Shown piece by piece: positions 18,043 to 26,766 of a stretch of 64,000 nucleotides of DNA. The stretch covers positions 1 through 64,000 of the forward strand of contig NZ_NKJE01000004.1 in the NCBI RefSeq assembly GCF_002256285.1, read 5' to 3'. The notes below the pieces were generated by a model, which made no database searches, was not told the origin of the DNA, and worked only from the letters and a program-made list of their open reading frames with translations. Source of the stretch: Flavobacterium sp. BFFFF1 (GTDB lineage: Bacteria > Bacteroidota > Bacteroidia > Flavobacteriales > Flavobacteriaceae). Both the position numbers and the translations under genes were made by a program. Numbering within the stretch: position 1 is the stretch's first letter; the number at the start of each line of letters is the position of its first letter.

Positions 18043-19185
18043 TTATCTGAAAAAATTCTGAATTGCGTCCCGTAATCTGTCTTTTTCCGCCTGCATAAGG
18101 TTTGACCCCGATGGAAGACATAATCCCCGTTCGAACAGTTTCTCGCTTACATCCGTTCCATAAAAAGGGTACTTTTCAAATACGGGCTGCAGGTGCATGG
18201 GCTTCCACAGTGGACGGCTTTCAATATTTAAGCCGTCTAAAAATAATCGAAAATCTTCGCGGTTTTTACCGTTCCTTACTTTGGTTTCATCAATAATAAC
18301 AGTCGTCAGCCAGCAGTTTGAAAAATAATCTTTGCTGGGTACATCGTACACCTCAACCCCATCAATTGCTGAAAACAGCTCCTTGTAAAATGCATTCATT
18401 TCACGACGCAACGCGACATGCCTGTCAAGTACTTCCATTTGTCCCCTGCCAATGCCCGCACAGATATTGCTCATGCGGTAATTATAGCCAATTTCGCTAT
18501 GCTGGTAATGCGGCGCGTTGTCTCTGGACTGCGTCGAAAAAAACACCGCCCGGTCTTTGAGCGCCTTCGTTTTTGTTACGATGGCACCACCACCTGACGT
18601 AGTAATGATTTTGTTCCCGTTGAACGACAGAACGCCAATATCGCCAAACGTCCCGCATTTACGGCCCTTATAGGTACTACCCAAAGCTTCTGCGCTGTCT
18701 TCCAAAATTGGAATGGAATAGCGGTCAGCAATATCGCGAATTTTGTCCACCTGGTAGGGGACGCCGTATAGATGCACAGGTATGATTGCTTTTGGCGTAA
18801 CACCTTTCGCGATCCTGTCTTTGATGGCCGCCTCAAGTGATATTGGGCAGATATTCCAGGTTTCTGTCTCGCTGTCTACAAAAACAGGGGTTGCACCCTG
18901 ATACAGAATCGGGTTCGCAGACGCAGAAAAAGTCATGCTTTGGCAGATTACTTCGTCGCCAGCCTTCACACCGAGTAATATAAGTCCTAAATGGATTGCG
19001 GCAGTCCCTGAACTCAAAGCGCCAACAAATGCCCCTTCGCCCAGGTACACTTCCAAGTCCTGTTCAAGTCCTGTTACGTTTGGACCCAATGGAGCCACCC
19101 AGTTCGTATCAAATGCTTCCTTTACAAAACGTTCTTCTGCTCCACCCATGTGTGGTGAGGAAAGCCAAATCTTATCGTTGTTCAT
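18043..19185 (-). CDS. DegT/DnrJ/EryC1 sugar aminotransferase (PglE-like)
   Basis: 380 residues. A PLP-dependent aminotransferase acting on a UDP-4-keto-6-deoxy-sugar. The Schiff-base Lys is Lys192 in SFNGNKIITTSGGG; other family motifs are ALSSGTAAIHLGL (phosphate site) and LEDSAEALGS. It would aminate the product of the neighbouring dehydratase. It is separate from the LegC-type aminotransferase at 42231-43373, which belongs to the nonulosonic acid set. ATG at 19185, 63 bases after the preceding gene. Confidence 0.88.
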   Translation of the reverse strand: MNNDKIWLSSPHMGGAEERFVKEAFDTNWVAPLGPNVTGLEQDLEVYLGEGAFVGALSSGTAAIHLGLILLGVKAGDEVICQSMTFSASANPILYQGATPVFVDSETETWNICPISLEAAIKDRIAKGVTPKAIIPVHLYGVPYQVDKIRDIADRYSIPILEDSAEALGSTYKGRKCGTFGDIGVLSFNGNKIITTSGGGAIVTKTKALKDRAVFFSTQSRDNAPHYQHSEIGYNYRMSNICAGIGRGQMEVLDRHVALRREMNAFYKELFSAIDGVEVYDVPSKDYFSNCWLTTVIIDETKVRNGKNREDFRLFLDGLNIESRPLWKPMHLQPVFEKYPFYGTDVSEKLFERGLCLPSGSNLMQAEKDRLRDAIQNFFR

Positions 19186-19248
19186 CGTATGGATTTTATC
19201 GTGTGTAATTTATAAAATGTTGCGTTTGCTGTCAATAAGGCATCTGCC

Positions 19249-19845
19249 CTAATTGTCTTTTGAAAAAACCTTTTTTATATATGCCAGTATTACTGAAAAA
19301 TAACTCCCTATTCCGAATTTTTCTACCAACGCAATGTCCATTTCGCATTTTATAGGGACGAGCACCTCTTCATAATATTTCACAGGATTGTCAACCTGGG
19401 CGAGAATTTCGTCCTCGTCACTGAATTTTATCGCAGCCGGACTCAATATCCCTGGTTTTTTTACAAGTATTTTTTCATAATAATCCCGGAACTTATTTGT
19501 ATAAAATGGCACCTGTGGCCTGGACCCGACGACTGACATATTACCAATCAGCACATTTAGCAATTGCGGCAGTTCATCTAATTTGGTTTTCCTTAGCACA
19601 CTGCCAACGGTAGTAATTCTTGAATCGTCGGTTCCCTGTGTCAATCCCGTTCGGTCGTCGGTATTTTGAACCATCGTCCGGAACTTGTATATGCTGAAAT
19701 TCTCAAAATATCTTCCTGACCTCGATTGTGCGTAAAAAACCGGCCTCCCGTCTTTAACCAAAATCACGATTGCGATAATCAGAAATACCGGAAGTAAAAT
19801 GATTATTGCAGTAAATGAAATTAAAACGTCAAAGATTCTTATCAT
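19249..19845 (-). CDS. Undecaprenyl-phosphate phosphosugar transferase (PglC-like)
   Basis: 198 residues. A small monotopic phosphoglycosyl transferase that moves a sugar-1-phosphate from UDP-sugar to undecaprenyl phosphate, starting a glycan repeat. A hydrophobic re-entrant N-terminal helix (1-30) is followed by YAQSRSGRYFENFSIYKFRTM, TKLDELPQLLNVL and VGSRPQVPFY, the hallmark Bac_transf motifs. It sits between acetyltransferase and aminotransferase genes of the same sugar, so diNAc-bacillosamine-like sugar is the likely substrate. A second enzyme of this family lies at 21499-22104. Confidence 0.88.
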   Translation of the reverse strand: MIRIFDVLISFTAIIILLPVFLIIAIVILVKDGRPVFYAQSRSGRYFENFSIYKFRTMVQNTDDRTGLTQGTDDSRITTVGSVLRKTKLDELPQLLNVLIGNMSVVGSRPQVPFYTNKFRDYYEKILVKKPGILSPAAIKFSDEDEILAQVDNPVKYYEEVLVPIKCEMDIALVEKFGIGSYFSVILAYIKKVFSKDN

Positions 19846-19854
19846 TAAATGATG

Positions 19855-20499
19855 CTATGATTGGTCAATTCTGATGACCCTGCCGGGATTTCCGACAGCC
19901 ACCGCATAATCCGGAATATCTTTAATCAAAATAGACTGTCCACCTATCCTGCTAAATTCACCGATCGATACGCCTTGTATCGTAGATGCCCCAATTCCAA
20001 TATCCGCGAATGGTTTTGAATGTGTGAAACCTGCAAAATTAACGCCCGGTGCGAGCGTCGATCCGGTTTCGATATTACAATTGTGCCCGATACTGCAATT
20101 CATATTCATGATCACGAAGTCGCCTAATACCGTTTCGTAGTTAATGCAGACGCCAGGATAAAGGATAATGCCTTCACCCAAATCGACTTTTCTTGAAAGC
20201 CATACGTCGGGCGCAATAAAGTTAGGAAACCGCACCTCTTTTGTTTTCAGGAAACGCACGATCCGATCTTTAATTTTAGGGTTTGCAATACCCACCACTA
20301 CCGATACAGGACCTTCATGAAGGTGCTCGTCTATCGAAGCAATATTACCAAGAACCTGATGCGCATACATTTTTTTTCCGATTTTATCCGGGTTGTCATC
20401 AAGGAAACCAAGAACGTCATAATCCCCGAAATCTTCGATATTGTAAGAAATATAACCACCGATATTTCCGGCGCCGATAATAAGTAATTTTTCCTTCAT
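19855..20499 (-). CDS. Sugar O/N-acetyltransferase of the PglD/NeuD family
   Basis: 214 residues. An N-terminal Rossmann-like subdomain (LLIIGAGNIGG ... GFLDDNP) is followed by a left-handed beta-helix of hexapeptide repeats (GEGIILYPGVCINYETVLGD, NCSIGHNCNIETGSTLAPGV) and ends AVAVGNPGRVIR. It should N-acetylate the 4-amino group of the UDP-sugar made by the PglF/PglE-like pair. The start is the ATG at 20499, which overlaps the previous gene's stop as TAATG; a longer reading from 20556 would run deep into the ATP-grasp gene and is rejected. Confidence 0.86.
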   Translation of the reverse strand: MKEKLLIIGAGNIGGYISYNIEDFGDYDVLGFLDDNPDKIGKKMYAHQVLGNIASIDEHLHEGPVSVVVGIANPKIKDRIVRFLKTKEVRFPNFIAPDVWLSRKVDLGEGIILYPGVCINYETVLGDFVIMNMNCSIGHNCNIETGSTLAPGVNFAGFTHSKPFADIGIGASTIQGVSIGEFSRIGGQSILIKDIPDYAVAVGNPGRVIRIDQS

Positions 20500-21497
20500 T
20501 ATTGCATAAATTGTCTCAGCTCGCCCTTTAAGCCTTTTTTTGCCGGCAACTGCCAAAGCAACTTACACCAATTGTGATTTCCCTCAATCAATTCAGGGCC
20601 TTTCTCAGAAATCGCTACATCCCAGCCCACCGATTGGTTTTCCGGATAGAGGAATACTGCTTCCTCCATCATCGTCTTTATTTCTTCCCAATACGGAATT
20701 TTAAAACCAATGATATTTACTCCGGTTACCGGGTGTACTGTGATTTCATTTCTGGTGATATCACTGAAAACGGCAGGACCGTCAACGATGCCACTGGCTA
20801 TATCTATCGGTGCCGCAGGATTTCCCGCCGCCATATTATCTACTTCAGAGTTGATCGTAATCCTGAACCGTGCCCCGAGGTAGTGCAGTTTTCCGTCCTT
20901 AATCTGTGTAAATATCCGGATGGTATTGAGCCCGGAAGGCGACATTGCCATAATCGCCGGATGCTGTACAACATATTCTTCCAAAAGATCAAACTTATTG
21001 GCTTCCATATACTTTAACAGGCTTTCGCCGGTAAAATCGCCCGCCTTCAATATCTTCACCTCAGCACCGACCTGCCCGAGGGAACCTTTGACAACCAGCC
21101 TTCCACTGGGATTTTGAAGCAAGCTTTGCAACACTTCAGGATTTTGTCTTAAAACCGATACCGGTGCAGCTTCCCTGATGATAAATTTGCGGTATTTGTC
21201 AATAAACCGGATTTTGTTTTCCAGTATATCCCTTGATGCTTTTGGATTCATTTTCAGCTGATACTCGTACATAAATCCAGTACCCGCATAGGTTTCGCGT
21301 TGCTCTTTATCCGCTTCATAAAATCTGAAATAGAAATAATCGAGAATGGAGATATTGTATTTCAGTGATGACTGGATGATGTCACTCCAAAGTGCAATTT
21401 TCGACCTGCCATCCTGGGTCGCATGTTTTACAAATTTCTCCAATTTGCGTTTGTCAATCTCCTTTAGATAATAGCCTAAGTAAAGTATCCTTTTCAT
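20499..21497 (-). CDS. Sugar-transfer-associated ATP-grasp protein
   Basis: 332 residues. Resembles the ATP-grasp proteins found in polysaccharide loci. Visible pieces are RLVVKGSLGQVGAEVKIL (nucleotide-binding Lys region), LLEEYVVQHPAIMAMSPSGLNTIRI and the C-terminal LIEGNHNWCKLLWQLP, where the acidic metal ligands of the ATP site would lie. ATP-grasp enzymes join an acid to an amine or thiol; here a plausible job is attaching an amino acid or other acyl group to a sugar, but the substrate is unknown. It is packed between two phosphosugar transferase modules with one-base spacings. ATG at 21497 chosen over an upstream codon at 21536 that lies inside the previous gene. Confidence 0.75.
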   Translation of the reverse strand: MKRILYLGYYLKEIDKRKLEKFVKHATQDGRSKIALWSDIIQSSLKYNISILDYFYFRFYEADKEQRETYAGTGFMYEYQLKMNPKASRDILENKIRFIDKYRKFIIREAAPVSVLRQNPEVLQSLLQNPSGRLVVKGSLGQVGAEVKILKAGDFTGESLLKYMEANKFDLLEEYVVQHPAIMAMSPSGLNTIRIFTQIKDGKLHYLGARFRITINSEVDNMAAGNPAAPIDIASGIVDGPAVFSDITRNEITVHPVTGVNIIGFKIPYWEEIKTMMEEAVFLYPENQSVGWDVAISEKGPELIEGNHNWCKLLWQLPAKKGLKGELRQFMQ

Positions 21498-21498
21498 T

Positions 21499-22104
21499 TT
21501 AATTGTTTCCGTTAAAAGGCTCCATTGGGCGTTCATCGCTTTGATTTACACCTTGTTTTTTAGCAATCCTCATAAAAGACATGAAGAATATCCTGATATC
21601 CAAAAGTAGTGAAACATTGTCTACATAGTAAACGTCAAGCTTGAATTTGTCGGCCCAACTGATCGAATTGCGCCCGTTGATCTGTGCCCAGCCCGTCATC
21701 CCGGGACGCACTTCATGGCGACGCAGCTGTTCTTCATTGTAGAGCGGAATGTATTTAAACAATAATGGACGCGGTCCGATAATTCCCATGTCGCCTTTCA
21801 ACACATTAAAAAGCTGTGGAATCTCGTCAATGGAAGTTTTCCTTACGAGGGCGCCCAGTTTGGTAATTCGTTGGTTGTCCGGCAGTAGATTTCCGTCGGC
21901 ATCTTTGGCATCGGTCATCGACTTAAACTTCATAATGTAAAAGGGCTTCTGGTCTTTCCCGGGGCGCCGTTGGTAAAAAAATGGTTTGCCGTTGTTTTGT
22001 ATCGCAAGCAATATCGTCGTAACGATAATAATTGGTGAAAATACGATGAGTGCCACCAATGCCGCGAAGGATTCCAGATACCTTTTTAAAAATTTGTAAA
22101 TCAT
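21499..22104 (-). CDS. Undecaprenyl-phosphate sugar phosphotransferase (second Bac_transf)
   Basis: 201 residues. Hydrophobic N-terminus (10-35), then YQRRPGKDQKPFYIMKFKSM, TSIDEIPQLFNVLKGDMGIIGPRPLL and RPGMTGWAQINGRN, all diagnostic of bacterial phosphoglycosyl transferases that start a lipid-linked repeat unit. It lacks the N-terminal four-helix domain of WcaJ/WbaP, as PglC-type enzymes do. Overlaps the upstream GT4 gene by four bases (ATGA), so the pair is coupled. Having two initiating enzymes within 3 kb suggests two glycans or alternative first sugars. Confidence 0.88.
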   Translation of the reverse strand: MIYKFLKRYLESFAALVALIVFSPIIIVTTILLAIQNNGKPFFYQRRPGKDQKPFYIMKFKSMTDAKDADGNLLPDNQRITKLGALVRKTSIDEIPQLFNVLKGDMGIIGPRPLLFKYIPLYNEEQLRRHEVRPGMTGWAQINGRNSISWADKFKLDVYYVDNVSLLLDIRIFFMSFMRIAKKQGVNQSDERPMEPFNGNN

Positions 22105-23279
22105 TTTTTAACTTGTTCTATATAAAAATTATATTCGGTTAGTAGTGCCTGCCAAATGATGTTACGCTTATAATTAGCCACAATATTTTCGCGCGCTTTG
22201 GAGGCCAGGCTGTTCCTTAAGTCGGTGTCATGAAGCAATTTTTGCATCGCATCGAAAACAGCATCGCTGCTCTTGACATCGACGATAAGGCCGTTTTCGC
22301 CGTTTTTTACGATCTCGTTGCAGCCATTGATATTGCTTACGATACACGGCAATCCCATGGCGCCGGCCTGTAAGACCACATTCGGAAAACCCTCGCGATA
22401 ACTTGGGAAAACAAAAATATCGCTAATTGACAAATAAGGCCTGATGTCGTCGTGGCGCCCTACATATATGATTTCCGGAATGGAAGTAATCGCATCAGCC
22501 ATTTCCTGACTTAATGCACCATTTTCTTTTTCAAAAGGTCCCACGAACAACAACTTAATTGGTGTCCCTGGGTTCTGCGCCAGAAGTTTCCGGAACGCGG
22601 TAACCAGTTCAGCGATACCTTTTTCGACGCATAAACGCCCAACGAAACAAAATACGACATCGTCCTGGGCAATTCCATTTTGTTCACGGAACTGTTGGTT
22701 AAAGGCTACTCTTTCGCTAATGGAATCCGGGGTAAAATAATCGGTATCAATACCGTTAGAACTCCCGTTGGCAATCACTTTTGCCTTCTCTCTTTTACAA
22801 AAACGATTCTCAAAAATGATGTCTTCGAGGCCTTTCGAATTCGGATAGATCTTATCGGCGCAACGGTATGTGAGTTTTTCGATAAAATTCAACAGCTGGC
22901 GTTTTGCACCCGTAGTTTCTACCAATGGCATTCCTGCTACCGTATGCAATTTTACCGGCACACCCGCCATCTTGGCCGCCAGCATACCCAGCAGGCCGGC
23001 TTTTGGCGTATGGGTATGTACTATTTCGGGCTTTTCTTTTCTGATAAACCGATACAGCTTCCAAAGGGATTTCAGGTCCTGAATGGGCGAAATCGTCCGT
23101 CTCATATTGACTTCGAACATCCGTATGTTCTCGCGGGCAGCCACCTCATTGAAGTGCTTTTCATCATAAGCCGTCACCCCAATAACCTCAAAATATTGCT
23201 CCATAAAAGCCAATTGCCCTTTGAGAATAATATTCATGGATATGGGAGCTGTGGTGATCCTGATCAATTTTGGCTTCAT
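22101..23279 (-). CDS. Family 4 glycosyltransferase (GT-B)
   Basis: 392 residues. N-terminal acceptor domain with EIVHTHTPKAGLLGMLAA and a C-terminal donor domain (FVGRLCVEKGIAELVTAF; VFPSYREGFPNVVLQAGAMGLP with the retaining-type EX7E motif). It adds a sugar to the lipid-linked intermediate on the cytoplasmic side. The HTHTPKAG motif resembles enzymes that add the second sugar after a PglC-like start. Four-base overlap with the phosphosugar transferase gene. Donor and acceptor unknown. Confidence 0.85.
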   Translation of the reverse strand: MKPKLIRITTAPISMNIILKGQLAFMEQYFEVIGVTAYDEKHFNEVAARENIRMFEVNMRRTISPIQDLKSLWKLYRFIRKEKPEIVHTHTPKAGLLGMLAAKMAGVPVKLHTVAGMPLVETTGAKRQLLNFIEKLTYRCADKIYPNSKGLEDIIFENRFCKREKAKVIANGSSNGIDTDYFTPDSISERVAFNQQFREQNGIAQDDVVFCFVGRLCVEKGIAELVTAFRKLLAQNPGTPIKLLFVGPFEKENGALSQEMADAITSIPEIIYVGRHDDIRPYLSISDIFVFPSYREGFPNVVLQAGAMGLPCIVSNINGCNEIVKNGENGLIVDVKSSDAVFDAMQKLLHDTDLRNSLASKARENIVANYKRNIIWQALLTEYNFYIEQVKK

Positions 23280-23288
23280 GCAGTGGAC

Positions 23289-24221
23289 TTATTTTCGGTT
23301 TAAAACCTTCTCAATGAATTGATGGTCAAATTTATTCACGCCATTTTGGTTCAGGTGGTCCGCGTCATTGAAATCCAAAGAATCATTCAGGCGGACTATT
23401 TCATTGAAATTGTAGTAATTTGAATCAGCGTATTTTTTCATTTTCTCATCAAACACGTTGTTGTTTTCATACGATTGGTACAACGATGGGGTAATCGGTG
23501 ACTGAACGAGCACAAATTTAATACCTTTCTTCTTCAACAGCGCAATGTTGCGTTCAAATGCAGCAAATTGTGCCGGGTTGAATTCCCATTTCCGCTTTTT
23601 ATCATATTTGACATTCTTGAAATAACGCAGGTCCTTTTCAATAAAGCCGCCTCTAACGTAATGATCTTCTCCTTTGTCCGCCTTCTCCTTGTATTTTGCA
23701 TTTCGCTTCATTAAATCGCTGTAAAATCCAAAAATAAGGGTATTGTAGACCTTGATGTGGTTTTGACGAAATGCCATATCCAGCGATTTGGCATCATTTT
23801 TATCATTCGCGATAATATCCAGCGACGATTCCACGCCATCTGAACAAAAAGTATTGGCATACACTTCGTAAACGACCATTTTTGGGTTTAGCTTATCCAG
23901 ATAACGCTTCAACAGGATTTCAGTCTGGATTGGGGATTGTGAACTCGATCCAAGATTAAAGCTGTTGTAGCCTGCTTCCTTAAAAATCCGCGTATCAAAG
24001 CCGCGGTAGGCATGAGACGATCCCAGGAAAAGGATATCGACATTTTCCGTCTGTTTCGCTTCCTTTAACCTGCTATTCATATGCCCATTTGATCCAATAC
24101 GGTACATCATGTTCAGGTTAAGCTTCTTTGGTACAACACTGCCCCACACACAAACCATGATGACATAAAAAACAACAGTGAAAGCAGCAAACGCGAGTAG
24201 TGATTTTATAAACTTTTTCAT
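23289..24221 (-). CDS. Membrane-anchored SGNH/DltD-like protein, partner of the MBOAT gene
   Basis: 310 residues. One N-terminal membrane anchor (6-28), then a periplasmic domain with a nucleophile-like LFLGSSHAYRG motif (Ser68-Ser69) and a C-terminal DADHLNQNG motif with the Asp/His pair of SGNH esterases. Such proteins are coded beside MBOAT acyltransferases (compare DltD/DltB, AlgJ-AlgX/AlgI) and pass or remove acyl groups on polysaccharide. The MBOAT gene lies directly upstream with an 11-base gap. Function is inferred from motif and neighbour. Confidence 0.72.
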   Translation of the reverse strand: MKKFIKSLLAFAAFTVVFYVIMVCVWGSVVPKKLNLNMMYRIGSNGHMNSRLKEAKQTENVDILFLGSSHAYRGFDTRIFKEAGYNSFNLGSSSQSPIQTEILLKRYLDKLNPKMVVYEVYANTFCSDGVESSLDIIANDKNDAKSLDMAFRQNHIKVYNTLIFGFYSDLMKRNAKYKEKADKGEDHYVRGGFIEKDLRYFKNVKYDKKRKWEFNPAQFAAFERNIALLKKKGIKFVLVQSPITPSLYQSYENNNVFDEKMKKYADSNYYNFNEIVRLNDSLDFNDADHLNQNGVNKFDHQFIEKVLNRK

Positions 24222-24232
24222 ACTGCGGCAGA

Positions 24233-25687
24233 TTAAAATTGAAAGTAAATGAACGGCGTTTCATTGGTACTCATGTACATGCCAATCAGGAAAATCAGGA
24301 AAGCATAAAACGACCAGCGCAACAGTCTTGGCCAGCGCAAACTAATCTTTGCCAATGCATATTGCTGTTCGCGGCCAATCCATTCAATCAGCAGGAAAAA
24401 TACCAACAACACGATTGTGATTCCGGTTAGTTTGACATAAAATTTTTCGAGGTTTGGCACGGTGAGCAACGATTTTGAAAATATACCACCCAGGTAACGC
24501 ATCGCATGTCCCAATGATTCCGCCCTGAAAAAAATCCAGGCAAGCACCGTCAGGCCAAACGTGGCGGCCATACTCAGCAGTTCCTTTATCGACGGGAAAT
24601 ATTTCCCCTGTGCTACAATTTCAATATGCTGCCGGTTTTTATTCATCAGCAACAGCGGCAAAAAGTATATCGCATTCAAAAGTCCCCAAACGATAAATGT
24701 CCAGTTGGCCCCGTGCCAAAAGCCGCTGACGATAAAAATGATAAACGTGTTTCTTACCTTGACCCATGTTCCTCCCTTGCTTCCGCCGAGCGGAATATAC
24801 AAATAGTCACGGAACCAGGTTGTCAGTGAAATATGCCAGCGCCTCCAGAATTCGGCGATATCCCTCGAAAAATACGGAAAGGCAAAATTCCGAAGCAGTT
24901 CGATTCCAAAAAGCCTTGCAGTTCCTAAAGCGATATCTGAGTATCCGGAGAAATCACCATAAATCTGGAATGCAAAAAATACAGCGCCCAGAACCAGCGT
25001 GCTGCCGCTATACTGGTCCGAGTGGTTAAAAATGGTATTGGCCAGCTGTGCACAATTATCGGCAATGACAACTTTCTTAAAAAGGCCCCACAGAATCTGC
25101 CTTAAACCATCCGCAGCCTGTGTATAGTTGAAAGTACGCTTTCTTTGGATCTGAGGCAAAAGGTGTGTTGCCCTTTCGATCGGTCCAGCGACCAAAAGCG
25201 GAAAGAAACTTACGAATACGGCATAGTCGATAAAATCCTTTTCGGGTTTGATGCGTTCTTTATAAATATCAATTACGTAGGAAAGGCCATGGAAAGTATA
25301 AAACGAAATGCCGACGGGCAACACAATATCAAGTGAAGCAGGATTTACGTGTAATCCAATATTGGCCAACGCTTCGGCAAAAGATTCCGCGAAGAAATTG
25401 TAGTATTTAAAAACACCCAAAAACCCGACGTTTACCGAAATACTCAGCCAAAACCAAAACTTTTTCGCTTTGACGCTGGATGCTTCGCTCATCTTAATTC
25501 CGGTATAGTAATCCAGAAAAGTTGAAAATATCAACAGGAATAAAAACCGATAGTCCCAACAGGAATAGAAAAAGTAGCTGGATACGAGCAGCAGTACATT
25601 CTGTGCCTTGAGGTTTTTACTTAAAATCCAGTAAATACAAAAAACTATGGGCAGAAATATGGCAAAATTTATAGAATTGAAAAGCAT
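24233..25687 (-). CDS. MBOAT O-acyltransferase (AlgI/DltB-like)
   Basis: 484 residues, about 10-12 membrane helices. The MBOAT signature region is clear: SGYSDIALGTARLFGIEL, FWRRWHISLTTWFRDYLYIPLGG and GFWHGANWTFIVWG with the invariant His near residue 325. It transfers an acyl, usually acetyl, group across the membrane to a surface polysaccharide. With the SGNH protein downstream it forms an O-acetylation pair. The translation start (ATG 25687) leads straight into the first helix. Confidence 0.92.
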   Translation of the reverse strand: MLFNSINFAIFLPIVFCIYWILSKNLKAQNVLLLVSSYFFYSCWDYRFLFLLIFSTFLDYYTGIKMSEASSVKAKKFWFWLSISVNVGFLGVFKYYNFFAESFAEALANIGLHVNPASLDIVLPVGISFYTFHGLSYVIDIYKERIKPEKDFIDYAVFVSFFPLLVAGPIERATHLLPQIQRKRTFNYTQAADGLRQILWGLFKKVVIADNCAQLANTIFNHSDQYSGSTLVLGAVFFAFQIYGDFSGYSDIALGTARLFGIELLRNFAFPYFSRDIAEFWRRWHISLTTWFRDYLYIPLGGSKGGTWVKVRNTFIIFIVSGFWHGANWTFIVWGLLNAIYFLPLLLMNKNRQHIEIVAQGKYFPSIKELLSMAATFGLTVLAWIFFRAESLGHAMRYLGGIFSKSLLTVPNLEKFYVKLTGITIVLLVFFLLIEWIGREQQYALAKISLRWPRLLRWSFYAFLIFLIGMYMSTNETPFIYFQF

Positions 25688-25716
25688 CGCATTTGTTTTT
25701 GGTTAGTATGCTACAA

Positions 25717-26766
25717 CTATTTATTATATAACTTCCTGAAAATACTCGTATTCAGGTTGTTGATCATAAAGAGCTTCATTTTGGTTACAATATACAATAG
25801 TAAAAAACTTTTGGCCTTTAAAATAGCTAAAGACAACTTAATTGATTTATTGTGGATTTTGCCCAGTTCAAAAGTATCGAGATACTGTGTGACTTCCGCT
25901 TCCTCGAAAATCGCTTTAAGGGCTTTCTGCTTTTCGCCGAAGGTAAGTCTTGAATTGGCTGCAATCGAACTCGGAATCACGTGAAAAAACCACAGCACAA
26001 AAAGCTTTACAAAATAATTGTAGTTCTGCTTTTTCTGCATCCATCCTTCGTACAAATTGAAAAACTGACGGAGGAAAAACACATGGTTTTTGACAGCATC
26101 AGGGTTATATTTCTCTACTGAAACAAAAGCATATTGATGGTAGTATATCTTCGGGTTGGAAACGAGCGAAGTAATATTTTTAAAAACGTCAAGCATGAAT
26201 GCGATGTCCTGCCCTCTTTTGAATTTCGGAAAAACAATGTTATTATCTCTCACGACCGCGGCCCTTATCAACTTGTTCCAAATTGAAAATCTGGCGCCCG
26301 ATTCTAAAAGTGGAACGAGTCCGTCACTGACCTGCAACCGGTCGTTCAATTTTCTTTCATTGATTTTTGAAGCTGAAATCTGGGTGCCCGCGTTGGTGAC
26401 CGTTTCTTTCTGGTAACCGAAAATGACCATATCATAATTCCCCGAAAGGGCCAGGTCGTAATTTTCCTGAAGCGTTTCTGGCTCAATCCAGTCATCCGGA
26501 TCTATAAAATAGAAATAATCACCGGAGGACTTCGAGATCCCTAAGTTTCGGGCAATCGCAACACCTTCATTTTCTTTGTGGATCACCGATATCTGATCAA
26601 AATCTTTCGCCCAGCGGTCACAAATGGCAGCGCTGCCATCTTTTGACCCGTCGTTAACAACAACCACCTCAAAATCCTTAAACGTCTGCGCCATGATACT
26701 TTCAAAGCACTTGTCCAGGAACTCCTCAACGTTATATACCGGAATGATGATGCTGATTTTTGCCAT
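25717..26766 (-). CDS. Family 2 glycosyltransferase (GT-A)
   Basis: 349 residues. Classic GT2 N-terminus: SIIIPVYNVEEFLDKC, VVVNDGSKDGS, ENEGVAIARNLGI and the metal-binding FIDPDDWIEPE (DXD). The C-terminal third is basic and hydrophobic and probably membrane-associated. It adds one sugar to the repeat unit; donor unknown. It directly follows the GT4 gene with no intergenic bases. Confidence 0.9.
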   Translation of the reverse strand: MAKISIIIPVYNVEEFLDKCFESIMAQTFKDFEVVVVNDGSKDGSAAICDRWAKDFDQISVIHKENEGVAIARNLGISKSSGDYFYFIDPDDWIEPETLQENYDLALSGNYDMVIFGYQKETVTNAGTQISASKINERKLNDRLQVSDGLVPLLESGARFSIWNKLIRAAVVRDNNIVFPKFKRGQDIAFMLDVFKNITSLVSNPKIYYHQYAFVSVEKYNPDAVKNHVFFLRQFFNLYEGWMQKKQNYNYFVKLFVLWFFHVIPSSIAANSRLTFGEKQKALKAIFEEAEVTQYLDTFELGKIHNKSIKLSLAILKAKSFLLLYIVTKMKLFMINNLNTSIFRKLYNK

